The position numbers and the translations under genes were made by a program. DNA of 64,000 nucleotides from Dyadobacter fanqingshengii (GTDB lineage: Bacteria; Bacteroidota; Bacteroidia; Cytophagales; Spirosomataceae): assembly GCF_023822005.2 (NCBI RefSeq), contig NZ_CP098806.1:4216001-4280000 (forward strand), written 5' to 3'. The notes beneath the pieces were generated by a model. That model saw only the letters and a program-made list of their open reading frames with translations, did no database searches and was not told where the DNA came from. Shown here piece after piece: positions 37,682 to 45,677 of the stretch (position 1 is the first letter of the stretch; every line of letters begins with the position of its first letter).

Positions 37682-38479
37682 TTAATAAGTAGTATTCAGC
37701 GCTATTACCGTCCCAGCCGCGGACTTCGCCGCTTCCAGCAAATCATCCGCATGGCAGATCGTCACTTGCAGGACGCCATCATTTAATGCTTCAAATGCAC
37801 TATCCAGCTTCGGAATCATGCCTTTGTTGATCACGCCGGATGATTTATATTCAGCGTAGGAAACCGGATCGAGGGATGAAATGACCGCGTTATCGTCGTC
37901 AGGATCGGATAAAACGCCTTTTTTCTCGAAACAATAAATAAGATTTACTTCGTATAGTTCAGCCATAGCGACTGCGGTTGCGGATGCCATGGTGTCGGCG
38001 TTTGTGTTTAGTAATAGGCCTTCCGAGCTGTAAGTAAGCGGGGCGATGACCGGGATGAGATCGCTGCTTAATAGTGCATTTATTTGTTTCGCATTTACTG
38101 CTTCAATGTCGCCAACAAATCCGTAATCAACGGTTTTCACTGGCCGTTTTACTGAACGTATGATGCCGCCGTCAGCACCGGTGAGGCCGATGGCGTTGCA
38201 GTTGAATGATTGTAATTGTGCTACAAGATTTTTGTTGACCAATCCACCATAAACCATTGTCACGACGTCCAGCATTGCCTTATCCGTAATTCTGCGGCCT
38301 TCCACCATCTGTGTTTCAATTTGCAGTTTGGCTGCGATCTGAGTTGCTACCTTTCCGCCGCCGTGAACGAGGATTTTTGGAGCGTCGAGTTTGGCAAAGT
38401 CGTTCAGAAAACGGGTGCAGGCTTCCAGGTTGTCGATAACATTACCGCCTATTTTTATAACATAAAGGGCTTGGGACAT
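37682..38479 (-). CDS. argB: Acetylglutamate kinase
   Basis: A 265-residue amino-acid kinase, phosphorylating N-acetyl-L-glutamate (or N-succinyl-glutamate, as some Bacteroidota use) in arginine synthesis. The ATP-site motifs are VIKIGGNVI (about 7-15) and ILVHGGGKVATQI (about 37-49). Later blocks are GRRITDKAMLDVV, GLTGADGGII and LNTNADTMASATAVAMAE. Its start is divergent from dsbD. There are no arginine genes beside it, in contrast to most Proteobacteria. Confidence 0.92.
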   Translation of the reverse strand: MSQALYVIKIGGNVIDNLEACTRFLNDFAKLDAPKILVHGGGKVATQIAAKLQIETQMVEGRRITDKAMLDVVTMVYGGLVNKNLVAQLQSFNCNAIGLTGADGGIIRSVKRPVKTVDYGFVGDIEAVNAKQINALLSSDLIPVIAPLTYSSEGLLLNTNADTMASATAVAMAELYEVNLIYCFEKKGVLSDPDDDNAVISSLDPVSYAEYKSSGVINKGMIPKLDSAFEALNDGVLQVTICHADDLLEAAKSAAGTVIALNTTY

Positions 38480-38610
38480 TGTATTAGGTTTTTTACGCTG
38501 ATTTTAAGCCGACAAAGTAAGCAGAAACAAGCAGGGTTGGAAGTGGAATTTTCTTTGATGAATTTTTTTGGCAAAATTACGTTGACTAAGCAAAGCAGAA
38601 TTAAAACATT

Positions 38611-40713
38611 ATGAAACGCCGCCTTCTCATTTCCCTTGTTCTTTGTTTATTTTTTTCGCAAGCCGTTTTTGCTCAATTACAAAAAGCCAAAGCACACTGG
38701 ACCTACACATTTTCTAAGCCGGAAGTAAAGAAGGGCGAGACGGTTGATCTGGTTTTCACGGCCATCGTCGACAAGGATTGGTACATTTATTCCAGCGATT
38801 TCGACCCGGATCTGGGGCCCATGCTGACGACATTCAATTTTGAAAAAAACAACACTTTTGAAGTTGTAGGCAAGCTTAAACCACAGAATCCAAAAGAGAA
38901 ATTTGAGGAAGTCTGGGGTGGAAAGGTTCGTTATTTTGAAGGAAAAGGCGTTTTTAAACAAACTATAAAAATACTTGCAGATAATCCGGTCATTAAGGGC
39001 AGTTCGGAATATCAAACTTGCAGCCACGTCACCGGGCTTTGCATTCCAGGCAATGATGATTTTGAATTCAAAGGCCTGAAAGTCGTAGCCGGCGCAGCGA
39101 CCACCGACACCCAGCCCAAAGTAGGTCAGACAACATCTCAAACTGACTCATCCTCAGAGGTTGTTGCCACGTCATCGGACCAACCGGCTGACACTTCTAT
39201 CACCATAAATGCAGGCGATGCCGACACATCAGCCCAAGCAGAAGCCGCTGCAACATTATCACAAACATTAAGTTCAGAAGATGATTCGGATGATAAATCG
39301 CTCTGGGGCTTTGCATTAGCCGCGTTTTTATCCGGCCTGGTTGCATTGCTAACCCCCTGCGTTTTTCCTATTATTCCTATGACCGTGAGTTACTTCACTA
39401 ATCAGGAAAAAGGGAAGCTGAAAGCGTTCATATACGGCATTTCCATTGTTTTGATATATACGTTAATAGGAACCGTAGTTTCCAGATTAAATGGCCCTGC
39501 GTTTGCTAATTTTCTGAGCACGCACTGGATTCCTAACTTGCTGTTCTTTGCCATTTTCTTTGTTTTTGGATTGTCGTTTTTAGGACTGTTTGAAATCGTT
39601 TTGCCCAGTGGTTTTGTAAATAAAATGGATCAAAAGGCCGATCAAGGTGGTTATGCGGGCGTTTTCTTCATGGCATTTACATTGGTGCTGGTTTCATTTT
39701 CCTGCACGGGGCCCATTGTAGGAAGTTTGCTGGTTGCGTCTGCGGGCGGCGAAGTGGTGAAGCCGATCATTGGAATGGCCTCGTTTTCAGCTGCATTTGC
39801 AATCCCGTTTACCCTGTTCGCTCTTTTTCCACAATGGTTAAAGTCATTGCCCAAATCCGGCGGCTGGCTGAACACGGTGAAGGTTGTTTTGGGCTTTTTG
39901 GAACTGGCATTAGCATTGAAATTTTTCAGCATTGCCGATCAGGTTTATCACTGGCGCTTGCTGGATCGAGAAGTCTATCTGGCATTCTGGATCGTCATTT
40001 TCGGCTTATTAGGGTTTTATCTTTTGGGCAAAATCAGAACGCCTCACGATTCTCCGCTTGAAAAAGTAAGTGTTCCCCGATTGCTTTTATCCATTGTAAC
40101 ATTCACATTCGTAGTCTATATGATCCCAGGCATGTGGGGCGCGCCATTGAAAGCATTGGCCGGTTACCTGCCTCCGCAGTCTACACTGGATTTTGACTTA
40201 AACAAAAGAACTGCCGGAATTGCCTCAAACATTGCTCCCGGCGAAACCCGCAAATATGCCGATCTTTTTCACTTACCTCACGAATTGGAAGGCTTCTTCG
40301 ATTATAAAGACGCATTAGCCTACGCCAAAAAGGTCAATAAGCCTGTTTTCATTGATTTTACCGGTCACGGATGCGTCAACTGCCGCGAAATGGAAGCAAG
40401 AGTCTGGGTGGACCCGGCCGTGCAGCAACGTCTTCGGGAGGATTATGTGATCGTTGCGCTCTACGTGGATGACAAAACAGAATTGCCGGAAGCGTCCTGG
40501 TACACATCCAAATATGACAACAAAGTCAAAAAAACCATCGGCGCCCAGAATGCAGACTTGCAAATCGTGAAATACAACAACAACGCGCAGCCACATTACT
40601 GCCTGGTTGATCACGAAGGGAATTTGCTCGTAAAGCCCAAGAACTATGATTTGAACCCTGCAAATTTCGCGGCGTTTCTGGATAGCGGGAAAGCGGCGTT
40701 TAGGAAAAAATAA
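38611..40713 (+). CDS. dsbD: Thiol:disulfide interchange protein DsbD
   Basis: A 700-residue inner-membrane protein with the classic three parts. The N-terminal periplasmic immunoglobulin-like domain spans about 22-155, with CSHVTGLCIPGN carrying the Cys pair. Eight transmembrane helices (about 229-525) include LLTPCVFPIIPMTVSYF and SFSCTGPIVGS, each with a membrane Cys. The C-terminal thioredoxin domain has C588-V-N-C591 in FTGHGCVNCREM. It moves electrons from cytoplasmic thioredoxin to periplasmic partners, including cytochrome c maturation. A c-type cytochrome (36295) is nearby. It is a single-gene unit. Confidence 0.95.
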   Translation: MKRRLLISLVLCLFFSQAVFAQLQKAKAHWTYTFSKPEVKKGETVDLVFTAIVDKDWYIYSSDFDPDLGPMLTTFNFEKNNTFEVVGKLKPQNPKEKFEEVWGGKVRYFEGKGVFKQTIKILADNPVIKGSSEYQTCSHVTGLCIPGNDDFEFKGLKVVAGAATTDTQPKVGQTTSQTDSSSEVVATSSDQPADTSITINAGDADTSAQAEAAATLSQTLSSEDDSDDKSLWGFALAAFLSGLVALLTPCVFPIIPMTVSYFTNQEKGKLKAFIYGISIVLIYTLIGTVVSRLNGPAFANFLSTHWIPNLLFFAIFFVFGLSFLGLFEIVLPSGFVNKMDQKADQGGYAGVFFMAFTLVLVSFSCTGPIVGSLLVASAGGEVVKPIIGMASFSAAFAIPFTLFALFPQWLKSLPKSGGWLNTVKVVLGFLELALALKFFSIADQVYHWRLLDREVYLAFWIVIFGLLGFYLLGKIRTPHDSPLEKVSVPRLLLSIVTFTFVVYMIPGMWGAPLKALAGYLPPQSTLDFDLNKRTAGIASNIAPGETRKYADLFHLPHELEGFFDYKDALAYAKKVNKPVFIDFTGHGCVNCREMEARVWVDPAVQQRLREDYVIVALYVDDKTELPEASWYTSKYDNKVKKTIGAQNADLQIVKYNNNAQPHYCLVDHEGNLLVKPKNYDLNPANFAAFLDSGKAAFRKK

Positions 40714-40757
40714 GGCTTCTGCCTATATATTTGTTATCTTTCTTTAAAATTCATTGC

Positions 40758-41048
40758 ATGGAAGAATTAGCAGAAAAAGCAGCTCTTTTCTTTAAGGATA
40801 AGCCGGTTAAAAAAGCGTACATTTTTGGATCTGCCGCACGTGGAGATAAAAATCCGTCGAGCGACTTGGATATTCTTGTTGATCTTGATTATGAAAAGGG
40901 AGCCGACTTTTTCAGTTTTTTTGACATGCAAGAACAACTCACTACTTTACTTGGCACCGACGTTGACCTGGTAAGCTCTAATGGCTTATCACCCCATATT
41001 AAGCCTCAAATTGATCTGGAAAAGAGATTGATCTATGAAAGAGGCTGA
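40758..41048 (+). CDS. mntA: MNT-family nucleotidyltransferase antitoxin
   Basis: A 96-residue protein, from the ATG at 40758. It holds the minimal nucleotidyltransferase motif G24-SAARGD...S35-D36-L-D38, where the two Asp bind the metal. It overlaps the next gene by 14 bp, the usual antitoxin-toxin arrangement. In described HepT/MntA pairs this enzyme transfers AMP groups to a Tyr in the toxin's RX4HXY motif and thereby silences it. The toxin here has an intact motif. Confidence 0.9.
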   Translation: MEELAEKAALFFKDKPVKKAYIFGSAARGDKNPSSDLDILVDLDYEKGADFFSFFDMQEQLTTLLGTDVDLVSSNGLSPHIKPQIDLEKRLIYERG

Positions 41049-41346
41049 ATATGATAAGGTGAGGCTTCTTCATATCCTTGAAGCAATCAACTACATAGGA
41101 ACTTTTATTGAAGGAAAGATTATAGATGATCTTTACAAAGATCCGATGCTACGCTTCGCTATTGAGCGACAACTGGAAATAATAGGCGAAGCTACAAATC
41201 ACCTATCTGAAAATTTGAAATCGGACAACCCGGAAATTGAATGGCGAAAGGTTACAGCATTCCGGAATTTTATAATTCATGAATATTTTGGTGTTGATCT
41301 TGAATTAGTGTGGGACATTGTCATCAACAAGATTTCGCCGCTGTAA
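41035..41346 (+). CDS. hepT: HEPN-domain toxin (HepT-like RNase)
   Basis: A 103-residue helical protein of the HEPN/DUF86 family. The RNase motif is R77-x4-H82-x-Y84 (RNFIIHEY), complete with Tyr84 as the likely AMPylation site. Its start overlaps the MNT gene by 14 bp. Family knowledge: it cleaves RNA and stops growth when not modified. A strong terminator follows at 41421. Confidence 0.9.
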   Translation: MKEAEYDKVRLLHILEAINYIGTFIEGKIIDDLYKDPMLRFAIERQLEIIGEATNHLSENLKSDNPEIEWRKVTAFRNFIIHEYFGVDLELVWDIVINKISPL

Positions 41347-41420
41347 TTAGTCGTGGAGAGAATGCTTGCAATAATGTAACTTAGAAATTCCTTTTATTAA
41401 ACTTCCTGAGCTTATTTTTA

Positions 41421-41447
41421 GGGGATCAAATCTGATCTCCTTTTTTT
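41421..41447 (+). terminator. Terminator of the HEPN-MNT pair
   Basis: An 8-bp stem (one G-U pair) with a 4-nt AATC loop, followed by TTTTTTTA. It ends the toxin-antitoxin unit before the next gene's promoter region. Confidence 0.85.
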
Positions 41448-41472
41448 ATTTCCTAACCAGACTGATATACCA

Positions 41473-43959
41473 ATGTCGAAACCTTGGCTTCCGATTCTTT
41501 TCCTTTTTGCCACACTAACCACATTTGCCCAAACCTTCCGCCCGCCTGCGGTTCCGCTTATTACCATTGATCCCTACACGAGCGTATGGTCTTTTGGCAA
41601 TGAGCTGAATGGCTCCCCGACCAAACACTGGACGGGCAAGCCGCAGCCCATGGATGGATTGATCCGCGTGGACGGCAAGACTTACCGCTTTATGGGTGCG
41701 CCGACGTCGGTAATGAAAACAATTTTGCCAACAGCGAAGCAAGCCGGGTATACTGCGAAATTCACAACAGTAAAACCCGATCCAAATTGGTGGTATAAAG
41801 AAGGTTATAACATTAGCACATGGAAGCAAGGTCCTGCTCCTTTCGGGACAAAAGACCGAAACGATGCCATGCTGAAAGGCGGCACGGAATTCCCGCAGGA
41901 AATTTGGTATCGCCGCGAATTCACTTTAACCGCAGCTGATTTTGAAAAACCAACTTTAAACATTTTCCATGACGATGATGTGCAGGTTTTCATCAACGGC
42001 GTCCCTGCATTTGATTGTGCGCCTTGTTTTACAGGTGATTATGAGTTCAAACCGATCAGCGCATCGGCAAGAAAAGCATTGAAAAAAGGCAAAAATATCC
42101 TCGCAGCTTATTGCAAAAACGGCGCTGGTCCGGGTTACATTGACATTGGGCTTGCTGATGAAATTGCGTTAAAAGGTGCTAATGTGGTTCAGCCAGCAAA
42201 ACAGATCGCTTTCGAGATGAAGGCTACGCAAACGATTTATACATTTCAGGCAGGTCCCATCCAACTGAAAGCGCGTTTTGTGGCTCCCCTTATCCTTAAA
42301 GATTTGCACATGATTTCGCGGCCCGTGAATTATATCGTTTACGATGTGGAATCTTCCGACAAACAGACGCACGAAGTAGAAATCCTGAACGCTGTCTCGG
42401 GACTTTGGACGGTGAATGACGCCAGCCAGCAGGTGGCTGGAAAACGCGAAGCCCGGGATGATTTCTTTTTATTATCACTGACCAATACCGAACAGAAAGT
42501 GCTTGGCCGTAAAGGTGACGATGTGCGCATTGACTGGGGACGCGCGTTTTTGTCGGCTCCGAATCGATTTGTTAAAAGCTCTGGGTTTGGCGCGGCAGAG
42601 GAGTTAATTGAGATGTTTACCAAAAGTGGTTTTGTAACTGCAAACCAGCGGGTTGCCGCGAATGCAGATACCAGGTCGATGGCTTATGTTCTGGCTTTCG
42701 GCAATAAGATTGGCCCGGAAAGCAAATCAATTCATGCAATTTTAGGTTACGACGATGTATTTTCAGTTCAATATTTCGGTCAAAATCTGCGACCGTGGTG
42801 GAACAAGGACGGCAATAAAACTATTGAACGTGAGCTGGCCGACGCCGAAAAGGATTTTGATAAAGTGATGAAAGAATGCGAAGCGACAGATGAAATGATC
42901 TATCAGGATGCGCTGAAAGCAGGTGGAAAGCAATATGCGGAGCTTTGCGTGCTATCTTACCGTCAGGCGATTTCAGCGCATAAGCTGGTGGCTGATCTAA
43001 GCGGCACACCATTGTTTTTATCCAAAGAAAATTTCAGTAACGGCTCTATTGGAACAGTCGATATAACTTATCCATCAGCGCCATTATTCCTGCTTTACAA
43101 CCCAACATTGCTAAAAGGAATGATGGAACCGATTTTCTATTACTCTGAAAGCGGAAAATGGACCAAACCATTCGCTGCGCATGACGTAGGCACATATCCG
43201 CTTGCAAACGGCCAGACTTACGGCGAGGACATGCCCGTCGAAGAATCCGGTAACATGCTAATCCTAACCTATGCTATTTGCAAAGCCGAAAACAACATTG
43301 AATTCGCCAAAAAGCATTGGAAAGTGCTGAGTGTCTGGGCCAATTATCTCAAAAAAGAGGGCTTTGATCCAGCCAACCAGCTTTGCACCGACGACTTCGC
43401 AGGCCACCTCGCCCGCAATGCTAACTTGTCAATAAAAGCCATTATGGGCTTAGCATCCTATGCAAAAATGGCCGAGCAACTCGGCAACACCAAAGAAGCG
43501 ACGGAAGTAAATACATTAGTAAAAGAATTTGCCCAAAAGTGGATGCAACTAGCCGACAGCGGCGACCATTACGCACTCACCTTCGACAACAAAAATTCAT
43601 GGAGCCAGAAATACAACATTGTCTGGGACGAACTTCTGAAACTCAATGTCTTCCCAAAAACCGTCGCCGAAAAAGAGATAAAATATTACCTAACCAAACA
43701 AAAACCCTTCGGCCTCCCACTCGACAGCCGCAAAACCTACACCAAATCCGACTGGATCATCTGGACAGCCACATTGGCAGCCAACCAACAGGATTTCGAA
43801 GCATTTATCAAGCCCGTTTATAAATATGCCATGGAAACGCCGGACCGCATTCCACTCTCGGACTGGCATGAAACGGTTGATGGGAAGTCTGTTGGATTTC
43901 GGGCCAGGTCGGTTGTAGGTGGGTATTGGATGAAGGTTTTGGGGGAGAGGTGGAAGTGA
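41473..43959 (+). CDS. Exported glutaminase-like protein (DUF4964/DUF5127/DUF4965/DUF1793 family)
   Basis: An 828-residue protein with a signal peptide (about 1-20, TTFAQ). The order of the parts fits the fungal-type glutaminase A group: a short N-terminal DUF4964 segment (RPPAVPLITIDPYTSVWSFGN), a beta-sandwich with a jelly-roll insertion (about 150-235), and an (alpha/alpha)6 domain (about 480-828) with MPVEESGNMLILTYAICK and SWSQKYNIVWDELLKLNVFP. Family members hydrolyse glutamine outside the cytoplasm. Such proteins are common in polysaccharide-degrading Bacteroidota, where the true substrate is less certain. Confidence 0.8.
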   Translation: MSKPWLPILFLFATLTTFAQTFRPPAVPLITIDPYTSVWSFGNELNGSPTKHWTGKPQPMDGLIRVDGKTYRFMGAPTSVMKTILPTAKQAGYTAKFTTVKPDPNWWYKEGYNISTWKQGPAPFGTKDRNDAMLKGGTEFPQEIWYRREFTLTAADFEKPTLNIFHDDDVQVFINGVPAFDCAPCFTGDYEFKPISASARKALKKGKNILAAYCKNGAGPGYIDIGLADEIALKGANVVQPAKQIAFEMKATQTIYTFQAGPIQLKARFVAPLILKDLHMISRPVNYIVYDVESSDKQTHEVEILNAVSGLWTVNDASQQVAGKREARDDFFLLSLTNTEQKVLGRKGDDVRIDWGRAFLSAPNRFVKSSGFGAAEELIEMFTKSGFVTANQRVAANADTRSMAYVLAFGNKIGPESKSIHAILGYDDVFSVQYFGQNLRPWWNKDGNKTIERELADAEKDFDKVMKECEATDEMIYQDALKAGGKQYAELCVLSYRQAISAHKLVADLSGTPLFLSKENFSNGSIGTVDITYPSAPLFLLYNPTLLKGMMEPIFYYSESGKWTKPFAAHDVGTYPLANGQTYGEDMPVEESGNMLILTYAICKAENNIEFAKKHWKVLSVWANYLKKEGFDPANQLCTDDFAGHLARNANLSIKAIMGLASYAKMAEQLGNTKEATEVNTLVKEFAQKWMQLADSGDHYALTFDNKNSWSQKYNIVWDELLKLNVFPKTVAEKEIKYYLTKQKPFGLPLDSRKTYTKSDWIIWTATLAANQQDFEAFIKPVYKYAMETPDRIPLSDWHETVDGKSVGFRARSVVGGYWMKVLGERWK

Positions 43960-43967
43960 TTTGATTT

Positions 43968-44007
43968 CAAAAAAATAATGGCGACCAGGTGTTTCCGTGG
44001 TCGCCAT
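43968..44007 (-). terminator. Terminator of the unknown lipoprotein gene (minus strand)
   Basis: A perfect 10-bp stem ATGGCGACCA / TGGTCGCCAT (43978-43987 with 43998-44007) preceded on the plus strand by an A-run, which is a T-run after the stem for minus-strand transcripts. It lies between convergent genes. Confidence 0.8.
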
Positions 44008-44024
44008 CGTTGATTTAATCTTAC

Positions 44025-44795
44025 TTATGGTAACTCTGCTGGCTCCACCTCTTTTATTGACTTATGATCTACAAATATGTGCGCATAGCCAAAAGTGCTT
44101 TCTGAATCCGTGAATGCTGTAAAGTTTAAAACTTGTTCTTTTTCGGCCGCTTCGAATGTTATTGCTTGTTTTTTCCACGTCCCTTTCCAGTTTTTCAAAC
44201 TCATTGTCATAGCATTCTTTTTGGTGCCATTTGAATAGATCCAATCTACCACAACTGCTGACGCATATGTCGGCGTAAGATTGTTTTGTTTCACTGCACA
44301 AATAGAACTTGTCGTATAATAGGTCAACTCATACAATTTACCTGGTGTCAGATTTTTGATAGTAGTTTCAACTGAAGACCGCTTACCTGTTGAAGTTCCG
44401 TCCTCTGTCCAAGTCTTCTTAGCTTTTGTGCTTATAGTCAGGAAGGAACTTGCATTTGGTACATCTTGAATTGGAGATATGGGACTTTCCCATGGCCATG
44501 CCGGATTTCCAAACAAATGAGTAAAATTTGAGGAACCAGTTGGATACCCAATTAAATCACTCGAAGTCGAGCCGCCTCTTTGCCATCCATTTGGATAGAC
44601 ATTTGAACCGAGCGGTCCAAATGTTGAGTGGAAGATAGGGAGAACTTTAATATATCCTCCATCATCTCGCATACTCGCATCCGTCCTTTCACTCTTAGCA
44701 GGCTGCGGAGTCTGCGCATCCTCCTTCGAGCAGCTGTTCAGCATCATTAAACAAGCCAATCCCAAGCCGATTGGCAATTTTTGTACTAAATTCAT
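44025..44795 (-). CDS. Lipoprotein of unknown function
   Basis: A 256-residue protein counted from the ATG at 44795, which places a lipoprotein signal at the N-terminus (cleavage before Cys22, MLNSC). A longer in-frame ATG (44876) would leave the signal internal. The mature part is beta-rich with aromatic clusters (FHSTFGPLGSNVYPNGWQ, WYSN-type strands, KLYELTYYTTSS, VLNFTAFTDSESTFGYAHIFVDHKSIKEV). This resembles a carbohydrate-binding jelly roll, but no family is recognised. It is monocistronic. Confidence 0.6.
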   Translation of the reverse strand: MNLVQKLPIGLGLACLMMLNSCSKEDAQTPQPAKSERTDASMRDDGGYIKVLPIFHSTFGPLGSNVYPNGWQRGGSTSSDLIGYPTGSSNFTHLFGNPAWPWESPISPIQDVPNASSFLTISTKAKKTWTEDGTSTGKRSSVETTIKNLTPGKLYELTYYTTSSICAVKQNNLTPTYASAVVVDWIYSNGTKKNAMTMSLKNWKGTWKKQAITFEAAEKEQVLNFTAFTDSESTFGYAHIFVDHKSIKEVEPAELP

Positions 44796-45245
44796 TTTTG
44801 TTGTTTTTGTAGTTAAACATTTATTTCTGTTACTGGCTACAAAACAAGCTTTTAAGTAATGATCTAGCTGCTTCAAATGAATGTGCGGGGGATTGTGTTT
44901 ATTTGTCGGTTATAAGAAGTGTCGGTTAAGTGAATGGTAATTTTCGGATAGTAGCTATTACTGGTTTCGGCTCGATATAGCTTGATATTGTGACGATTAT
45001 TTCTGCGAAGTAGTAAACATTATTTATGCCACGGTTACGAAATACGTTCGTCAATACATACACCATGATCAGACTAAAGGCCTGCGTTCAATTTGCATTT
45101 CTCCAACACTTTCTGAAGGCGGCTTAGGATATTGTGTTTATTGTTTTTAATGGTCAGGGGATTCCTCTGGCCATTTTATGCTGCTAGTGTGTGACCTTCA
45201 ATCAATGTCAGCGTCTTAAGATGTGAATCTAAACACGCTTTGACT
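44796..45245. other. 450-bp region with no gene recognised
   Basis: It holds the 5' region of the lipoprotein gene and then about 350 bp of unexplained sequence. The only clear structure is a 13-bp stem hairpin at 45149-45175 followed by TTTTA. I see no recognisable protein fragment, tRNA or repeat copy. Confidence 0.4.
45149..45175 (+). terminator. Orphan hairpin, terminator-like on the plus strand
   Basis: A 27-nt palindrome (13-bp arms, two G-U pairs) that continues into TTTTA on the plus strand. No annotated plus-strand gene ends upstream of it, so it may end an unknown short transcript. Confidence 0.4.
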
Positions 45246-45569
45246 ATGAAAATTTACTACGTGTATATCTTGAAATGCTTTGATGGGAGTTATTATACTG
45301 GCGTTACGAATTGCTTGGAGCGACGATTTGCGGAGCATACTTGGGGTATAAATGTTACGTGTTACACCTATACACGACGGCCTGTGGAGTTGGTGTTTTC
45401 TTGTGAGTTTAAATATATCAATGATGCAATTGCTTTTGAGAAGCAGGTGAAAGGTTGGAGTAGGAAAAAGAAGGAGGCTATTATTCGTGGGAAATGGAAT
45501 GAATTGAAGCCTTTGGCAGAATGTCAGAATCAGACGCATTCAAGGAATAACAACGCAGATGAGAACTAG
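45246..45569 (+). CDS. Small GIY-YIG nuclease-domain protein
   Basis: A 107-residue protein, from the ATG at 45246. An in-frame ATG two codons earlier is possible. The GIY-YIG core is VYILKCFDGSYYTGVT (about 6-21), with an Arg in LERRFAEH (about 24-31) and a Glu in FEKQVKGWSR as further catalytic residues. It is a single-domain protein of the UPF0213/YhbQ size class. A long palindrome lies 28 bp past the stop (45597-45666). The relation to that palindrome is hypothetical. Confidence 0.88.
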   Translation: MKIYYVYILKCFDGSYYTGVTNCLERRFAEHTWGINVTCYTYTRRPVELVFSCEFKYINDAIAFEKQVKGWSRKKKEAIIRGKWNELKPLAECQNQTHSRNNNADEN

Positions 45570-45596
45570 GCTTTGGATTGAAGGAAGTTATATCCC

Positions 45597-45666
45597 TGTC
45601 AGCCTGAGCGGAGTCGAAGGCACGTTGCCAAGGAGTAGCGTGCCTTCGACTCCGCTCAGGGTGACA
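45597..45666. repeat. REP-like palindrome, 22-bp perfect stem
   Basis: Two 22-bp arms (45603-45624 and 45639-45660) with a 14-nt loop, extended by TGTCA/TGACA outside one mismatched pair. When read as protein in the minus strand it gives CHPERSRR and FDSAQAD, strings I know from spurious ORFs over dispersed repeats in many Bacteroidota genomes. This is the only copy in the window. It lies between a GIY-YIG gene and the efflux operon's last gene and could also act as a terminator for both. Confidence 0.75.
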
Positions 45667-45677
45667 AGTCAACAACC

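Noticed and set aside
45481..45675. A 64-residue minus-strand frame containing CHPERSRR and FDSAQAD
   Set aside because: It is the known spurious translation of the palindromic repeat plus antisense of the GIY-YIG gene, not a protein.
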